From NCBI RefSeq assembly GCF_000808575.1, contig NZ_JWLW01000019.1:1-64000 (forward strand): a DNA stretch of 64,000 nt. The letters are read 5' to 3'. The DNA comes from Alteromonas marina. Lineage in GTDB: Bacteria > Pseudomonadota > Gammaproteobacteria > Enterobacterales > Alteromonadaceae. Positions 9,479-18,587 of the stretch are shown here, one piece after another; positions within the stretch are counted from its first letter, which is position 1, and each line of letters opens with the position of its first letter. Both the position numbers and the translations under genes were made by a program. The notes under the pieces are model-generated. The model worked only from the letters and a program-made list of their open reading frames with translations. It made no database searches and had not been told where the DNA came from.

Positions 9479-9898
9479 ATGAGTAATACAGCACCACTTA
9501 TCACTTCTTTTGACGTGCGTTTTTGCGAAACCGATGCTTTGCAACATGTTAGTAACACGGCATTAGTTGCTTGGTTTGAAGCCGCTAGAGAGCCTATTTT
9601 CAGAATGTTTACCCCTGAGCTAGACTTAAATAACTGGCCGTTAATTTTAGCCAGTTATAAGGTCGATTTTTTAGCGCAAATTTTTTATGGCAAACCGGTA
9701 ACGGTGAAAACCTATATTAGTCGATTGGGTAACAGTGCATTCGACGTGTTTCAAGAACTATGGCAAGACGATAAGTTGTGCTCAACAGGCATTACCACCA
9801 TGGTACATTTTGACTATAAAACACAGCGTTCTGCGCCTATTCCAGAGGATGTGAAGTCAGAACTACAGTCACACTTTAAAGAACTACCCACTAAGTAA
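9479..9898 (+). CDS. Hotdog-fold acyl-CoA thioesterase (4HBT/YbgC-like)
   Basis: 139 residues, the size of single-domain 4HBT enzymes. The typical opening is seen: FDVRFCETDALQHVSNTAL, in which the Asp of the ETD/QHV-N segment is the catalytic position, followed by the helix WFEAAREPIF. It should hydrolyse acyl-CoA or acyl-ACP thioesters in the cytoplasm; the chain preference is unknown. It starts at an ATG and is 22 bp upstream of the oxygenase gene on the same strand, so the two are probably one operon. Confidence 0.8.
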   Translation: MSNTAPLITSFDVRFCETDALQHVSNTALVAWFEAAREPIFRMFTPELDLNNWPLILASYKVDFLAQIFYGKPVTVKTYISRLGNSAFDVFQELWQDDKLCSTGITTMVHFDYKTQRSAPIPEDVKSELQSHFKELPTK

Positions 9899-9920
9899 CA
9901 AAGCGCAGTACGAGGTCTCC

Positions 9921-10619
9921 ATGAGCGATTTAATTGAAGTTATTGATGATGTGTTACCACCAGAGCTGTGCAAGCAACTCATGGAACGCTTTGAAAGCAG
10001 CCCTAATTTGTCTCAAGGCCGAACTGGCGGCGGCGTAGACTTAGACAAAAAGCGCAGCATGGATGTGTCGATAAGCCGCAACCCGGAATTTAAAGACTTA
10101 TTTCAGCAAGTGATGCAGCACACTGGACAGCAGCTGGTCTCCTACATTGAAAAGTACTATTTTGCGCTTGTTGGGCCCATTGGCTTAACCGTACGCCACC
10201 CTAAAACCGGTGAACCGGTAAAAGTAACCGGAGAGAATTTTGACGAAGTAGGCAAACCCAATTTGGCAAATTTGGTGAATTACCTGTTCCGCGTTGGCGA
10301 TGTAAATGCACAGCGCTACACCGCGGGCAATGGTGGCTACCCGTACTGGCATTCAGAAGTCTATCCACAGCTTCAACATAACGATGCGCTGCATCGCGTA
10401 CTGCTGTTTATGTACTACTTAAACGATGTGGACGAAGGCGGCGAAACAGAATTTTATTATCAAAACCGTGCGGTTAAGCCCAAAGCAGGCAGAATGGTGA
10501 TTGCACCTGCCTATTTTACTCACACACACCGCGGCCAAATTCCAAAAAGTAACGATAAATACATTTTAACGTCGTGGCTTCTGTTTAACCGCGCTGAACA
10601 GATTTATACGCAGGGCTAG
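9921..10619 (+). CDS. Fe(II)/2-oxoglutarate dioxygenase, prolyl-4-hydroxylase family
   Basis: 232 residues. The jelly-roll core of the P4H family is clear: first iron ligand His in YPYWHSEVYP, then LFMYYLNDVDEGGETEFYY, P-K-A-GRMVIAP, the second His in THTHRG, and the 2-oxoglutarate-binding Lys in NDKYILTSWL. The acidic ligand sits in H-S-E, where most family members have H-x-D; Glu in this place is uncommon. The substrate (protein prolyl or other) is unknown. SD-like GAGG lies just before the ATG. Its TAG stop lies in a CTAG palindrome shared with the stop of the convergent gene. Confidence 0.85.
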   Translation: MSDLIEVIDDVLPPELCKQLMERFESSPNLSQGRTGGGVDLDKKRSMDVSISRNPEFKDLFQQVMQHTGQQLVSYIEKYYFALVGPIGLTVRHPKTGEPVKVTGENFDEVGKPNLANLVNYLFRVGDVNAQRYTAGNGGYPYWHSEVYPQLQHNDALHRVLLFMYYLNDVDEGGETEFYYQNRAVKPKAGRMVIAPAYFTHTHRGQIPKSNDKYILTSWLLFNRAEQIYTQG

Positions 10620-11563
10620 CTTAACGATAACTTCGTGATGATGTGCTCTAGCTCGCTGTACTCTTTTTTGTCGATAGGTAAGAAGGGTGCAGGCAAGCTA
10701 GGCGTGTCACAATAGCCCAAAATTTCTGCCGCTGCAGCAACCACTCGCAAACCACCGCCATTGCGCGCAAACATGCTCCATATTCCGCTTAACGCTTGTG
10801 ACTGAGCCTGTGCATCCACAGCATTACCAGACTGAGCGGCGTCGATAATACGCATTACGGTTCGCGGGAATATTCCCCCTATAACAGAAAGCCAAAGGTC
10901 ACAACCTTCAACCATTCCTGCTGCGCCAAAACTATCACCACTCACGCCTATAGCAATCTGTGCAGGCATTATCTCTCGTAATGATGCTAATCTACGAGCG
11001 CCTTCGCTACTGCTTGCTTCAGAGGGTGGGATATCCTTGCTGGAACTATTATCCATTGCGCTTTTGGCAAACGGAGTACCGGGTATTTTAATCGCCCCGA
11101 TATTCGGTAATTTTCCTATGCGGCGGTATAAATCATCGCTGAAGGTAAAATTAGTCACACGAGGATTTTCGTAAACGCAGATAGGCACAGATACCTCGTG
11201 ACTCACTGCCTCATAGAGGCCATACACTTCTTCTTCATTAAGCACTTGATAGGATACCGGTGCCAACAACACAGCATTAACACCTGCTTGCTGCACAGCT
11301 TCAACGTTTTTCAGCACGTCATAGGTTCTCAGCGCCCCAACGCCTGCCATAACAGGAATACCATTTGCGTGGTCGACGGCGAGCTTGGCTACATCGTACT
11401 TTTCCTCTCGCGTTAGATAAGGGTACAGCCCAGTAGAGCCTATCGCGCAAATTGAATCTACGTTCGCCGAAGCTAAATTCTCAACAAGCCCTTGAAGTGC
11501 TTTGTAATCAATAGCTTCTTGTTTGAATGGAGTAATGGGAAACGCTGATAATCCTGTAAACAC
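10616..11563 (-). CDS. DapA-family (dihydrodipicolinate synthase-like) lyase
   Basis: 315 residues, TIM-barrel class I aldolase family. Visible motifs: STGLYPYLTREE (the phosphate/carboxylate-binding GTTGE region, altered), VYENPR with the catalytic Tyr, and AIKIPG with the Schiff-base Lys. The altered first motif argues against a true DapA; such proteins include keto-sugar and hydroxy-keto acid aldolases, and the substrate is open. A Ser-rich insert of about 20 residues (SSSKDIPPSEASSSEG) follows the active-site lysine strand and looks unusual. It is convergent with the dioxygenase and shares its CTAG stop. Confidence 0.82.
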   Translation of the reverse strand: MFTGLSAFPITPFKQEAIDYKALQGLVENLASANVDSICAIGSTGLYPYLTREEKYDVAKLAVDHANGIPVMAGVGALRTYDVLKNVEAVQQAGVNAVLLAPVSYQVLNEEEVYGLYEAVSHEVSVPICVYENPRVTNFTFSDDLYRRIGKLPNIGAIKIPGTPFAKSAMDNSSSKDIPPSEASSSEGARRLASLREIMPAQIAIGVSGDSFGAAGMVEGCDLWLSVIGGIFPRTVMRIIDAAQSGNAVDAQAQSQALSGIWSMFARNGGGLRVVAAAAEILGYCDTPSLPAPFLPIDKKEYSELEHIITKLSLS

Positions 11564-11590
11564 CTGATGTCCTTTTTAAACGTTTAATGC

Positions 11591-12076
11591 TTAAAACCCT
11601 TCTACGGCTTCGCCTTTCAAACGGTAACCTACAGACGCAATATCGCCTTTCCAACCGTCAGTCGACAGTTCGCCGGTTACCCAAATTGCATCGTAAATAT
11701 TATCTATGCGCACACCTTCTTCAAATTTTACGTAAACAATTTGATTAGACGGCGGCGGTGGTACGTGAATACAGGCTCCGAAATATGGAACAAGTAAGAA
11801 CTCAGTGGTTAGCTCTGCCGTACCTTCTAGCGGCACAACAAAACCCGGGATTTTCACCCGTTTACCATCAAAGGTATCGACAACGGGTGCGTCAGGCTGA
11901 AGCTGACTCATCTCGCCATTATGTTGAACTGAAGGTGGCGCGAGCTCATTAAAGCCCTCAGGCACTAGGTCTTCCCAGTATACTTCAATGGGAGTCTCAT
12001 CTGCCAAAGAGTTGAAGGACACAACCATCATTAGTACAGCAAATAATGAGGTTACGGTTTGTTTCAGGTTGTACAT
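11591..12076 (-). CDS. Secreted DUF3299 protein
   Basis: I start at the ATG at 12076 rather than the in-frame ATG 60 bases upstream, because the protein then begins with a clean Sec signal (MYNLKQ, hydrophobic core LFAVLMMVVSF, cleavage after NSLA) and has a purine-rich ribosome site (AAAGAGA) before it. The mature part of about 135 residues carries KIPGFVVPLEG and the HVPPPPSNQ motif typical of DUF3299, a periplasmic family of unknown role. It lies just upstream of the DapA-like gene on the same strand (27 bp gap) and may be co-transcribed. Confidence 0.78.
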   Translation of the reverse strand: MYNLKQTVTSLFAVLMMVVSFNSLADETPIEVYWEDLVPEGFNELAPPSVQHNGEMSQLQPDAPVVDTFDGKRVKIPGFVVPLEGTAELTTEFLLVPYFGACIHVPPPPSNQIVYVKFEEGVRIDNIYDAIWVTGELSTDGWKGDIASVGYRLKGEAVEGF

Positions 12077-12154
12077 ACGGGTCTCTTTCAGGTATCTGTT
12101 TAGCTTTCTGTTGTGATGCCTAATTTTAGTTATCAATCTTCACTTTTTAGCCAC

Positions 12155-12190
12155 ATACAAAAAGGGCTGGTATTACACCAGCCCTTTGTA
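12155..12190 (-). terminator. Rho-independent terminator of ppa
   Basis: AAAGGGCTGG (12161-12170) pairs perfectly with CCAGCCCTTT (12178-12187) around a 7-base loop. Read on the minus strand the stem is followed by a T-rich run (complement of ACAAAAA). It lies directly after the ppa stop. Confidence 0.9.
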
Positions 12191-12213
12191 TCATCAATTT
12201 GAAGCAGCGTGAA

Positions 12214-12744
12214 TTATTCTGCTTCGAAACGCGCGATGCTTGCGGTAATTTCTTCTTTTGCAGCGGCAGCGTCTGCCCAACCGTCAATCTTCACCCATTT
12301 GCCTTCTTCTAGATCTTTATAGTGCTCGAAGAAGTGCTCGATTTGCTTAAGAAGAAGCGGAGGTACGTCTGCAATTTCTTTAACGTCACGGTAAATAGTA
12401 GAAAGCTTGTCTACTGGTACCGCTAGTACTTTTGCATCTTTACCAGACTCGTCTGTCATGTTTAGTACGCCAACTGGACGACACTTGATTACAGAACCCG
12501 CAAGTAGTGGGAACGGAGTCATTACTAAAACGTCAACTGGGTCGCCATCTTCTGACAATGTGTTGTTCACGTAACCGTAGTTAGTTGGGTAGTGCATGCA
12601 AGTTGCCATAAAACGGTCAACAAATAGCGCGCCAGTGTCTTTGTCTACTTCGTACTTCACCGGGTCAGCGTGTGCTGGAATTTCGATGATTACGTTCACT
12701 TCATCTGGTACGTTTTTACCAGCAGAAATAGCACTCAAGCTCAT
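12214..12744 (-). CDS. ppa: Inorganic pyrophosphatase, family I
   Basis: 176 residues, same size as E. coli Ppa. It hydrolyses pyrophosphate to phosphate in the cytoplasm, driving biosynthetic reactions forward. Metal-binding motif DGDPVDVLV is at 66-74 with Asp66, Asp68 and Asp71; Glu21 and Lys30 ([12 protein letters not shown]) and Tyr/Lys residues of the active site (NYGYV; WVKIDGW) are in place. Single-gene unit with its own terminator. It is next to fbp, an association also seen in enterics. Confidence 0.97.
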   Translation of the reverse strand: MSLSAISAGKNVPDEVNVIIEIPAHADPVKYEVDKDTGALFVDRFMATCMHYPTNYGYVNNTLSEDGDPVDVLVMTPFPLLAGSVIKCRPVGVLNMTDESGKDAKVLAVPVDKLSTIYRDVKEIADVPPLLLKQIEHFFEHYKDLEEGKWVKIDGWADAAAAKEEITASIARFEAE

Positions 12745-12907
12745 TCTTAGGTCCTTTCAGTAATGGATTAAAAATTTTGGTCGTAAGTATACGGTGACAG
12801 CAGCAAAATAAAAACGCTTTACGACCCATGTCGTACTAATCTCTTTATTTTTCGTTAAATTTTGCTGCTTTTTAATAAACAAATGACCCTAAAGGGCCAT
12901 TTTTTCA

Positions 12908-13885
12908 TTACTTCGCGTTATCGTTGTAGCTTAAACACATTTCAACTTCGTCTTTAGAGCCGATAATACACGGTACGCGCTGATGAATTTCTTCAGGCAT
13001 AACTTCTAGAATTCGGCCAGTACCGGTTTCTGCTTTACCACCAGCTTGCTCCATCAAAAATGCCATTGGGTTGGCTTCATAAAGCAAACGCAATTTGCCA
13101 GGCTTAGACGGGTCTCTGTTATCGAATGGATACATAAAGATACCGCCACGGCAAAGCAAACGATGAATATCACCCACCATTGCCGCTACCCAGCGCATAT
13201 TAAAGTCTTTACCACGTGGACCTTCTTTACCTGCTAAAAGATCGGCAACATATGCCTGCATTGCCGGTTCCCAATGACGCTGGTTCGACGCATTGATAGA
13301 GAATTCTGAGGTTTGCTCGGGCACCTGAATATTCGGGTGAGTAAGCAGGAAACCACCGTGGGTTTTATCAAGCGTATAAATATGCGTACCGCGACCGGTA
13401 GTCAGCGCTAGCATTGTAGACGGGCCATACAGCACATAGCCTGCAGCTACCATCTGCGTTCCAGGCTGTAAGAAAGCAGACGGATCATCTGGTTTCATCC
13501 ACTGAGGCGCATGGGTAATAGAGAAAATAGTACCGATTAGGCTGTTAATTTCAGTGTTTGACGACCCATCTAGCGGGTCGAAGCTTACTAAGTAATTACC
13601 GTCTGGATTACACGGCACAACGTCATCTTCTTCTTCAGACGAAATGGCTTTTACGTAGCCAGATTCCCTTAGCGTGTCTTTTAAAATGTGGTTAGAGATA
13701 ACGTCGAGCTTTTTCTGTGTTTCGCCCTGTACGTTTTCTGAAAGGGTTGAACCGAGCACGCCAGCAAGTGCGCCTTGACTCACGCGGAAAGAAATTTCTT
13801 TACAGCCCGCTAGCAGTGTACGAATGAGTAAAATTAACTCAAGCGGTGCACCGTCTTGTTGCAATTGGGAATTTAAACGTTTCAT
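12908..13885 (-). CDS. fbp: Class 1 fructose-1,6-bisphosphatase
   Basis: 325 residues, typical length. It converts fructose-1,6-bisphosphate to fructose-6-phosphate in gluconeogenesis. Metal site residues are visible: EEED at 84-87 and DPLDGSSN at 103-110; the sugar-phosphate region includes [13 protein letters not shown] and [11 protein letters not shown] small hairpin (ATGACCCTAAAGGGCCAT, 12881-12898) lies just beyond the stop. It is divergent from mpl, as in E. coli. The first codons read TGAAACGTTTAAAT, which resembles half of a Cra/FruR site, but this is coding sequence and may be chance. Confidence 0.97.
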   Translation of the reverse strand: MKRLNSQLQQDGAPLELILLIRTLLAGCKEISFRVSQGALAGVLGSTLSENVQGETQKKLDVISNHILKDTLRESGYVKAISSEEEDDVVPCNPDGNYLVSFDPLDGSSNTEINSLIGTIFSITHAPQWMKPDDPSAFLQPGTQMVAAGYVLYGPSTMLALTTGRGTHIYTLDKTHGGFLLTHPNIQVPEQTSEFSINASNQRHWEPAMQAYVADLLAGKEGPRGKDFNMRWVAAMVGDIHRLLCRGGIFMYPFDNRDPSKPGKLRLLYEANPMAFLMEQAGGKAETGTGRILEVMPEEIHQRVPCIIGSKDEVEMCLSYNDNAK

Positions 13886-14195
13886 TGAATGTAAGCCTTT
13901 TTTCGTGTGTAGGGTGTTGTGCTACCAGTCGCTCAGCTTTCCTTACCGGCGTTTGTCTGAAGCACACACAGGTTTTAAACCTGTGGTTAGATTGTAACCG
14001 TGTTCTTGGGTAAGTGGAACACGCCTGTAAAATGTCATACACACACCATACCAGTTTGCACATCATAGATTCTTAGGTGTTTAGCGTATTACAACGGCTT
14101 AAGGCATTTATTGAATGATTAAAATTGAATTATCTATAGGCCACGGGGTTCTGATACAGTACCCCAATAACATGATAATTCATTGAGAATGCGCT
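13886..14195. promoter_or_regulatory. Divergent fbp/mpl control region with a 19-bp palindrome
   Basis: This 310-bp gene-free region holds a perfect palindrome at 13967-13985 (CACAGGTTT, one central T, AAACCTGTG), about 82 bases upstream of the fbp start. It fits a dimeric regulator binding site; I could not match it to Cra, HexR, CRP or LexA consensus. No convincing -35/-10 pair with 16-18 bp spacing was found for either gene. Confidence 0.45.
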
Positions 14196-15554
14196 ATGCA
14201 TGTACATATTTTAGGCATTTGTGGAAGTTTTATGGGCGGCATCGCCGCTATTGCTAAATCACTCGGCCACAAAGTAACAGGGTCTGATAAAAACGTTTAT
14301 CCGCCCATGAGCACCCAACTTGAAGCATTAGGCATTGAGTTGACCGAAGGTTATTGCGAAAGCCAGTTTGATCCAGCGCCAGATATGGTAGTAATTGGTA
14401 ACGCGATGTCGCGCGGTAACCCCGCCGTTGAATACGTGTTAAATCGAAACCTGCCTTACACTAGCGGCCCACAATGGCTGCTTGATAACTTACTAAAAGA
14501 TCGTTGGGTAATCGGGTTATCAGGTACCCACGGTAAAACAACAACTAGCAGTATGGTCGCGTGGATTTTAGAACACGCTGGTCTTAATCCCGGTTATTTG
14601 ATTGGCGGCGTACCAGAGAATTTTGGCGTATCGGCTCGCGTGGGTGAAAGCCCCTTTTTTGTCATTGAAGCTGACGAATACGACAGCGCATTTTTCGATA
14701 AGCGTTCTAAGTTCGTACACTATCGTCCAAAAACCTTGGTAATTAACAACCTTGAGTTTGACCATGCAGATATTTTTGCTGACCTTGGGGCTATTCAAAC
14801 TCAGTTTCACCACTTGGTGCGCATGGTACCTGAAAACGGGCTTATTCTTACGCCAAACAGTACGCCCGCAATTGAGGATATGCTCAAGAAAGGTTGCTGG
14901 TCTTCTCGCCAATCGTTGGGCAAGGAGTGGCATGCAGAACTGTTAAAGAAAGACGGCAGTGAATTCAATGTATTACATAACGGCGTTATCGTCGGAACCG
15001 TAGCATGGTCGCTCTTAGGCCAGCACAATGTGGACAATGCTTTAATGGCCATAGCTGCCGCCCACCATGCAGGTGTTACCTTACCTGATGCCATAGAAGC
15101 CTTATCATTTTTTAAGAATGTTAAGCGTCGCATGGAAGTAAAGGGTGAAGTAAACAACATCACCCTTTATGACGACTTTGCACACCACCCTACTGCAATT
15201 GCGACTACACTTGATGGACTGCGCAAGAAAGTGGGTAATGCCCGTATTCTGGCTGTGCTAGAGCCGCGGTCAAACACGATGAAAATGGGCGTGCACAAAG
15301 ACACGCTGGCAAACTCTTGGCAAAAAGCCGATGAAGTATACCTTTACGAACCTGAAGGCATGGACTGGTCGTTAGTTGAATCGGTAGCGCACAGTAACGC
15401 ACCTGCCCACTGCTTCAAAGATGTAGAGAAGATCGTTCAAGGCGTTTGCAACGTAGCACAACCAGGCGATCATATTCTTGTAATGAGTAACGGCGGCTTT
15501 GAAGGTATTCATGGCCGTATACTCGATGCACTGAAAATGAAGTCCAAACTATAA
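14196..15554 (+). CDS. mpl: UDP-N-acetylmuramate:tripeptide ligase (murein recycling)
   Basis: 452 residues, like E. coli Mpl (457). It attaches the recycled L-Ala-gamma-D-Glu-meso-DAP tripeptide to UDP-MurNAc, letting murein fragments re-enter synthesis. Mur-ligase architecture: Rossmann N-domain (VHILGICGSFMGG), ATP P-loop GTHGKTT at 110-116, central domain with EADEYDSAFFDKRS, C-terminal domain with DDFAHHPTAI and LEPRSNTMK. The opening ILGICGTFMGG-like pattern separates it from MurC. It is probably first of an operon with ubiX and the nuclease (gaps 73 and 2 bp). A hairpin (about 15584-15612) lies between mpl and ubiX. Confidence 0.95.
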   Translation: MHVHILGICGSFMGGIAAIAKSLGHKVTGSDKNVYPPMSTQLEALGIELTEGYCESQFDPAPDMVVIGNAMSRGNPAVEYVLNRNLPYTSGPQWLLDNLLKDRWVIGLSGTHGKTTTSSMVAWILEHAGLNPGYLIGGVPENFGVSARVGESPFFVIEADEYDSAFFDKRSKFVHYRPKTLVINNLEFDHADIFADLGAIQTQFHHLVRMVPENGLILTPNSTPAIEDMLKKGCWSSRQSLGKEWHAELLKKDGSEFNVLHNGVIVGTVAWSLLGQHNVDNALMAIAAAHHAGVTLPDAIEALSFFKNVKRRMEVKGEVNNITLYDDFAHHPTAIATTLDGLRKKVGNARILAVLEPRSNTMKMGVHKDTLANSWQKADEVYLYEPEGMDWSLVESVAHSNAPAHCFKDVEKIVQGVCNVAQPGDHILVMSNGGFEGIHGRILDALKMKSKL

Positions 15555-15627
15555 GAAAGACAGCTTAAAACGAAGTAATACCCGATAAACAAGCTTTGCT
15601 ATGCTTGTTATCTACAGAGGCTAAACC

Positions 15628-16260
15628 ATGAAACACGACAAGCAAGTCACGCTTGCTATCACAGGTGCATCAGGTGCACCTTACGCGCTAACACTTTTGA
15701 AATCGCTGGTTAATGCAGATTACCAAGTGTACGTACTTATCTCTTCAGCAGCAAAAGTAGTATTTGCCACTGAAGAGAATGTGAAAATCCCCGGGCGTCC
15801 CGAAGATGCAGCTGCGTTCTTTACCGAGCATTGCAATGCAAAACCTGACCAAATCAAGGTATTTGGAAAAGAAGAGTGGTTTTCACCGGTAGCGTCTGGC
15901 TCGGCTGCTCCGGCTAAAATGGTCGTATGCCCGTGTTCTACAGGTACACTTTCGGCCATTAGTATTGGCGCAAGCGACAACCTGATTGAGCGTGCAGCAG
16001 ATGTCGTTTTAAAAGAGCGGGGCCAGCTGATTCTAGTTCCCCGTGAAATGCCACTTTCTTCTATTCATTTAGAAAATATGCTCAAGCTTTCGCAAATGGG
16101 TGCTACTATTATGCCTGCAGCGCCAGGTTTTTATCACAACCCCAAGACTATCGATGACTTGGTAGATTTTGTTGTGGCGCGCATATTAGATCACCTAGGT
16201 ATTGAGCAGTCTCTTGTCGCAAGATGGGGCTATCAGTCTTCCAAACATTCTGAGGATTAA
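15628..16260 (+). CDS. ubiX: Flavin prenyltransferase UbiX
   Basis: 210 residues. UbiX makes prenylated FMN, the cofactor of the UbiD decarboxylase in ubiquinone synthesis. The family start [13 protein letters not shown] binds flavin phosphate; the segments [28 protein letters not shown] and [16 protein letters not shown] carry conserved prenyl/FMN-binding residues including the arginines. It is 12 residues or so longer than the E. coli protein, mainly from an insert around residues 55-80. It is two bases upstream of the nuclease gene. ubiD is not in the window. Confidence 0.95.
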   Translation: MKHDKQVTLAITGASGAPYALTLLKSLVNADYQVYVLISSAAKVVFATEENVKIPGRPEDAAAFFTEHCNAKPDQIKVFGKEEWFSPVASGSAAPAKMVVCPCSTGTLSAISIGASDNLIERAADVVLKERGQLILVPREMPLSSIHLENMLKLSQMGATIMPAAPGFYHNPKTIDDLVDFVVARILDHLGIEQSLVARWGYQSSKHSED

Positions 16261-16262
16261 CC

Positions 16263-17072
16263 ATGTTCGCGTTTGCAAACAGGATTTGCGCAGTTGCGCT
16301 GAGCACACTATTTACATTGTGCATTTCATCACCTGCTTTCGGCTGGGGTCAGACCGGCCACCGAGTAACTGGCGCTATTGCCGAGCAATATCTTAGCCCA
16401 CTTTCTCAGGCCGCAATTATGGATTTGCTGCCACATGGCTCTTTGGCTGAAGCCGCTACCCATGCTGATGAAATGCGCTCTAACCCCAGCGAATTTTGGC
16501 AGAAAACGGCCAGTCCTTGGCATTATGTCTCTGTACCTGAGGGCAAGACCTATAAAGACGTTGGCGCACCAAAACAAGGTGATGCGGTTACCGCGTTAAA
16601 GCAATTTACTGAAACCTTAAAAAGCGACACAGCCAGCATCGAGGAAAAACGACTAGCCCTTCAGTTTATCGTGCATATCATAGGTGATCTCCATCAACCA
16701 CTTCACGCTGGAAACGGCACCGATCGTGGCGGAAACGATGTAAAAGTACGCTTCTTTTGGCAAGACTCTAACCTACATCGCGTGTGGGATTCGCAAATGT
16801 TAGACCAGCGCGACTTGTCATATTCTGAATGGACTGAATGGCTTACAAAGACCATAAACTCTAAAGATATTCGCAGCTGGGCAACCACCGACCCTATGGT
16901 ATGGATTGAAGAAAGTACCGCAATTCGCGACACTATTTATCCAGATGACGCCAACAACATGAGCTACGATTATTTATACAATCACCTACCTACTGCCAAA
17001 AAGCGTTTGCAGATGGCGGGAATTCGTATCGCTATGTATTTGAACAAGGTGTTTGACGAGGCCAATAAATAG
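16263..17072 (+). CDS. Secreted S1/P1-type zinc nuclease
   Basis: 269 residues. A Sec signal ends at AFG, leaving Trp28 as the new N-terminus (WGQTGHR); in S1/P1 nucleases and phospholipase C this N-terminal Trp and the following His ligate zinc, so the cleavage site is well supported. Further zinc ligands lie in HADEMR, WHYV, HIIGDLHQPLHAG and HRVWD. It should degrade single-stranded DNA and RNA outside the cytoplasm, perhaps for phosphate or nucleotide scavenging. Start is two bases after ubiX, so it is translated from the same message; a strong terminator follows. Confidence 0.92.
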   Translation: MFAFANRICAVALSTLFTLCISSPAFGWGQTGHRVTGAIAEQYLSPLSQAAIMDLLPHGSLAEAATHADEMRSNPSEFWQKTASPWHYVSVPEGKTYKDVGAPKQGDAVTALKQFTETLKSDTASIEEKRLALQFIVHIIGDLHQPLHAGNGTDRGGNDVKVRFFWQDSNLHRVWDSQMLDQRDLSYSEWTEWLTKTINSKDIRSWATTDPMVWIEESTAIRDTIYPDDANNMSYDYLYNHLPTAKKRLQMAGIRIAMYLNKVFDEANK

Positions 17073-17155
17073 TTTTCGTCAACTCCGAGTTGCTCCAAGG
17101 CCGATTAATTCGCCTCACCTAGGTCTCTCTCAGAAATCGCGAAAGTATTGAAAAC

Positions 17156-17185
17156 AAAAACGGAGGCATACGCCTCCGTTTTTTA
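17156..17185. terminator. Bidirectional Rho-independent terminator
   Basis: CGGAGGC (17161-17167) pairs with GCCTCCG (17172-17178) around ATAC. AAAAA precedes the stem and TTTTTT follows it, so it serves both the nuclease gene on the plus strand and rraA on the minus strand. Confidence 0.92.
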
Positions 17186-17222
17186 ATTCTTAAAGCAGAT
17201 AGCTTCTGCTTGCTGTTCAACT

Positions 17223-17708
17223 TTAATCTAAGTCTAGTGGCTCGGGGGAAAGAATAACGCCCGTGCTATCAGCATATAGGTGGTCTTCGGGTAGAAACGT
17301 TACGCCACCAAAGTTAACGGGGACGTCTACCTCACCTATGCTTTCACACTCAGCATTCACAGGGATTGCTGCAACAGCCAATACGCCAATGTCCAATTCG
17401 GCAAGGCTATCGACTTCCCGAACACTGCCGTAAATCACAACGCCTTCCCAATCGTTATCAATAGCAATTTGAGCAGATGATGCATCAAATAAAGCACGAC
17501 GGCTTGAACCACCACCATCTATCAGCAGCACTTTACCCGCACCAGGTTGAGCAAGTACACGGTCAACAAGACCTCTATCTTCAAAGCATTTAATAGTGGT
17601 AATTTCACCACCGAAAGAATAACGGCCACCAAAGCTTGCGAAAATTGGATCTACTACGTCTACGCTATCAGCAAACAAGTCGCATAATTCAGATGTGTTG
17701 TATTCCAT
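17223..17708 (-). CDS. rraA: Regulator of ribonuclease activity A
   Basis: 161 residues, the same size as E. coli RraA. RraA binds the RNase E degradosome scaffold and lowers its activity; the fold is related to class II pyruvate aldolases. Family motifs: [33 protein letters not shown], and [12 protein letters not shown] homologous family acts as HMG/CHA aldolase, but the short length and close match to the RraA pattern favour the RNase regulator. It is a single gene, ending at the shared terminator. Confidence 0.92.
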   Translation of the reverse strand: MEYNTSELCDLFADSVDVVDPIFASFGGRYSFGGEITTIKCFEDRGLVDRVLAQPGAGKVLLIDGGGSSRRALFDASSAQIAIDNDWEGVVIYGSVREVDSLAELDIGVLAVAAIPVNAECESIGEVDVPVNFGGVTFLPEDHLYADSTGVILSPEPLDLD

Positions 17709-18067
17709 TCTTTTTGCCTTACTAAAATTGAGAAGCGTTGAAGCTCTAAGCTCGTAAAACTTAGCATAGCATTAATTCTTATGATGCAAACGTTTGATTT
17801 ACCGCGTTTCGTCAAATTTTTCGCATTTGTTTAAAATGCAAGACTTTCCTCTAACTATAGCCAACATGAGCACGTATTTTGCTTTATTCATTTAGCTGAA
17901 TACTTTTACTAAAAAATTTGTTTAATAACCACTTTCCCCGTTTGAGCAAAGGGTGCATGACTAAAAAGAAACCACGTGAGTTGTCAAAAAAGTTTCTTTT
18001 TTCCGTCACCCACTGTTCACAGACACACTTTAGCCTGTGCAGTAATTAATCGATAGGGGACAAGGCA
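17709..18067. promoter_or_regulatory. Divergent rraA/PAP2 intergenic region
   Basis: No gene is supported in these 359 bp. Two symmetric elements are visible: CAAACGTTTG (17787-17796), close upstream of rraA, and an A6-G-TTT-C-T6 inverted repeat (17986-18002), about 65 bp upstream of the PAP2 gene. The region is AT-rich. I see no convincing promoter hexamer pair. Confidence 0.35.
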
Positions 18068-18586
18068 ATGTTAATGAAATCCTTGACCAAGTACGACACT
18101 GACTTATTTTATCGCCTCTACAAACTGACGCAAAAAAGAGACTGCCGAAGTATTGTGTGGCTATCGAAAACAGGTGACGGCTATTTATACCTCGTCATTG
18201 GCATGTTGCTTTGGGCGTTTGAGCCTGAACACGGTGAGCTTTTCCTCTATACAGCGCTGATGGCATATGCGCTGGAATTACCCATTTATGTGCTGCTTAA
18301 GAAAATGTTCAAGCGCCCGCGCCCTTGCGATTTTCTAATGAATTTAACAGCACATGTCACGCCGTCGGATAAGTTTTCACTTCCCTCAGGCCATACTGCG
18401 GCCGCAACATTAATGGCTTGTATCGTCGCGCACTATTACCCGCCATTTACCTTACTTGCTTACAGTTGGGCAGCACTTATCGGGCTATCACGCGTATTAT
18501 TAGGTGTACATTACCCTTCTGATGTGGTCGCAGGATCACTGCTAGGCGTAACAATCGCGACACTAAGTATTTCAATTCTGGGGTAG
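18068..18586 (+). CDS. PAP2-superfamily membrane phosphatase
   Basis: 172 residues, about five membrane helices. All three parts of the PAP2 active site are present: K78-x6-R85-P86, PSGH at 106-109, and S141-R142-x5-H148-x3-D152. Such enzymes dephosphorylate lipid phosphates (undecaprenyl diphosphate, phosphatidate, phosphatidylglycerophosphate) at the outer face of the inner membrane. The ATG follows AGGGGACAAGGCA, a good ribosome site. The stop is one base before the glycosyltransferase ATG, so the two proteins are almost certainly made together. Confidence 0.9.
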   Translation: MLMKSLTKYDTDLFYRLYKLTQKRDCRSIVWLSKTGDGYLYLVIGMLLWAFEPEHGELFLYTALMAYALELPIYVLLKKMFKRPRPCDFLMNLTAHVTPSDKFSLPSGHTAAATLMACIVAHYYPPFTLLAYSWAALIGLSRVLLGVHYPSDVVAGSLLGVTIATLSISILG

Positions 18587-18587
18587 T

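Noticed and set aside
13872..13885. A Cra/FruR site at the fbp start
   Set aside because: TGAAACGTTTAAAT is similar to half of the Cra palindrome but is formed by the first codons of fbp (MKRLN), so chance is likely.
17986..18002. The A6-G-TTT-C-T6 repeat as a terminator
   Set aside because: The stem is only A-T pairs and one G-C, with no gene ending before it on the plus strand.
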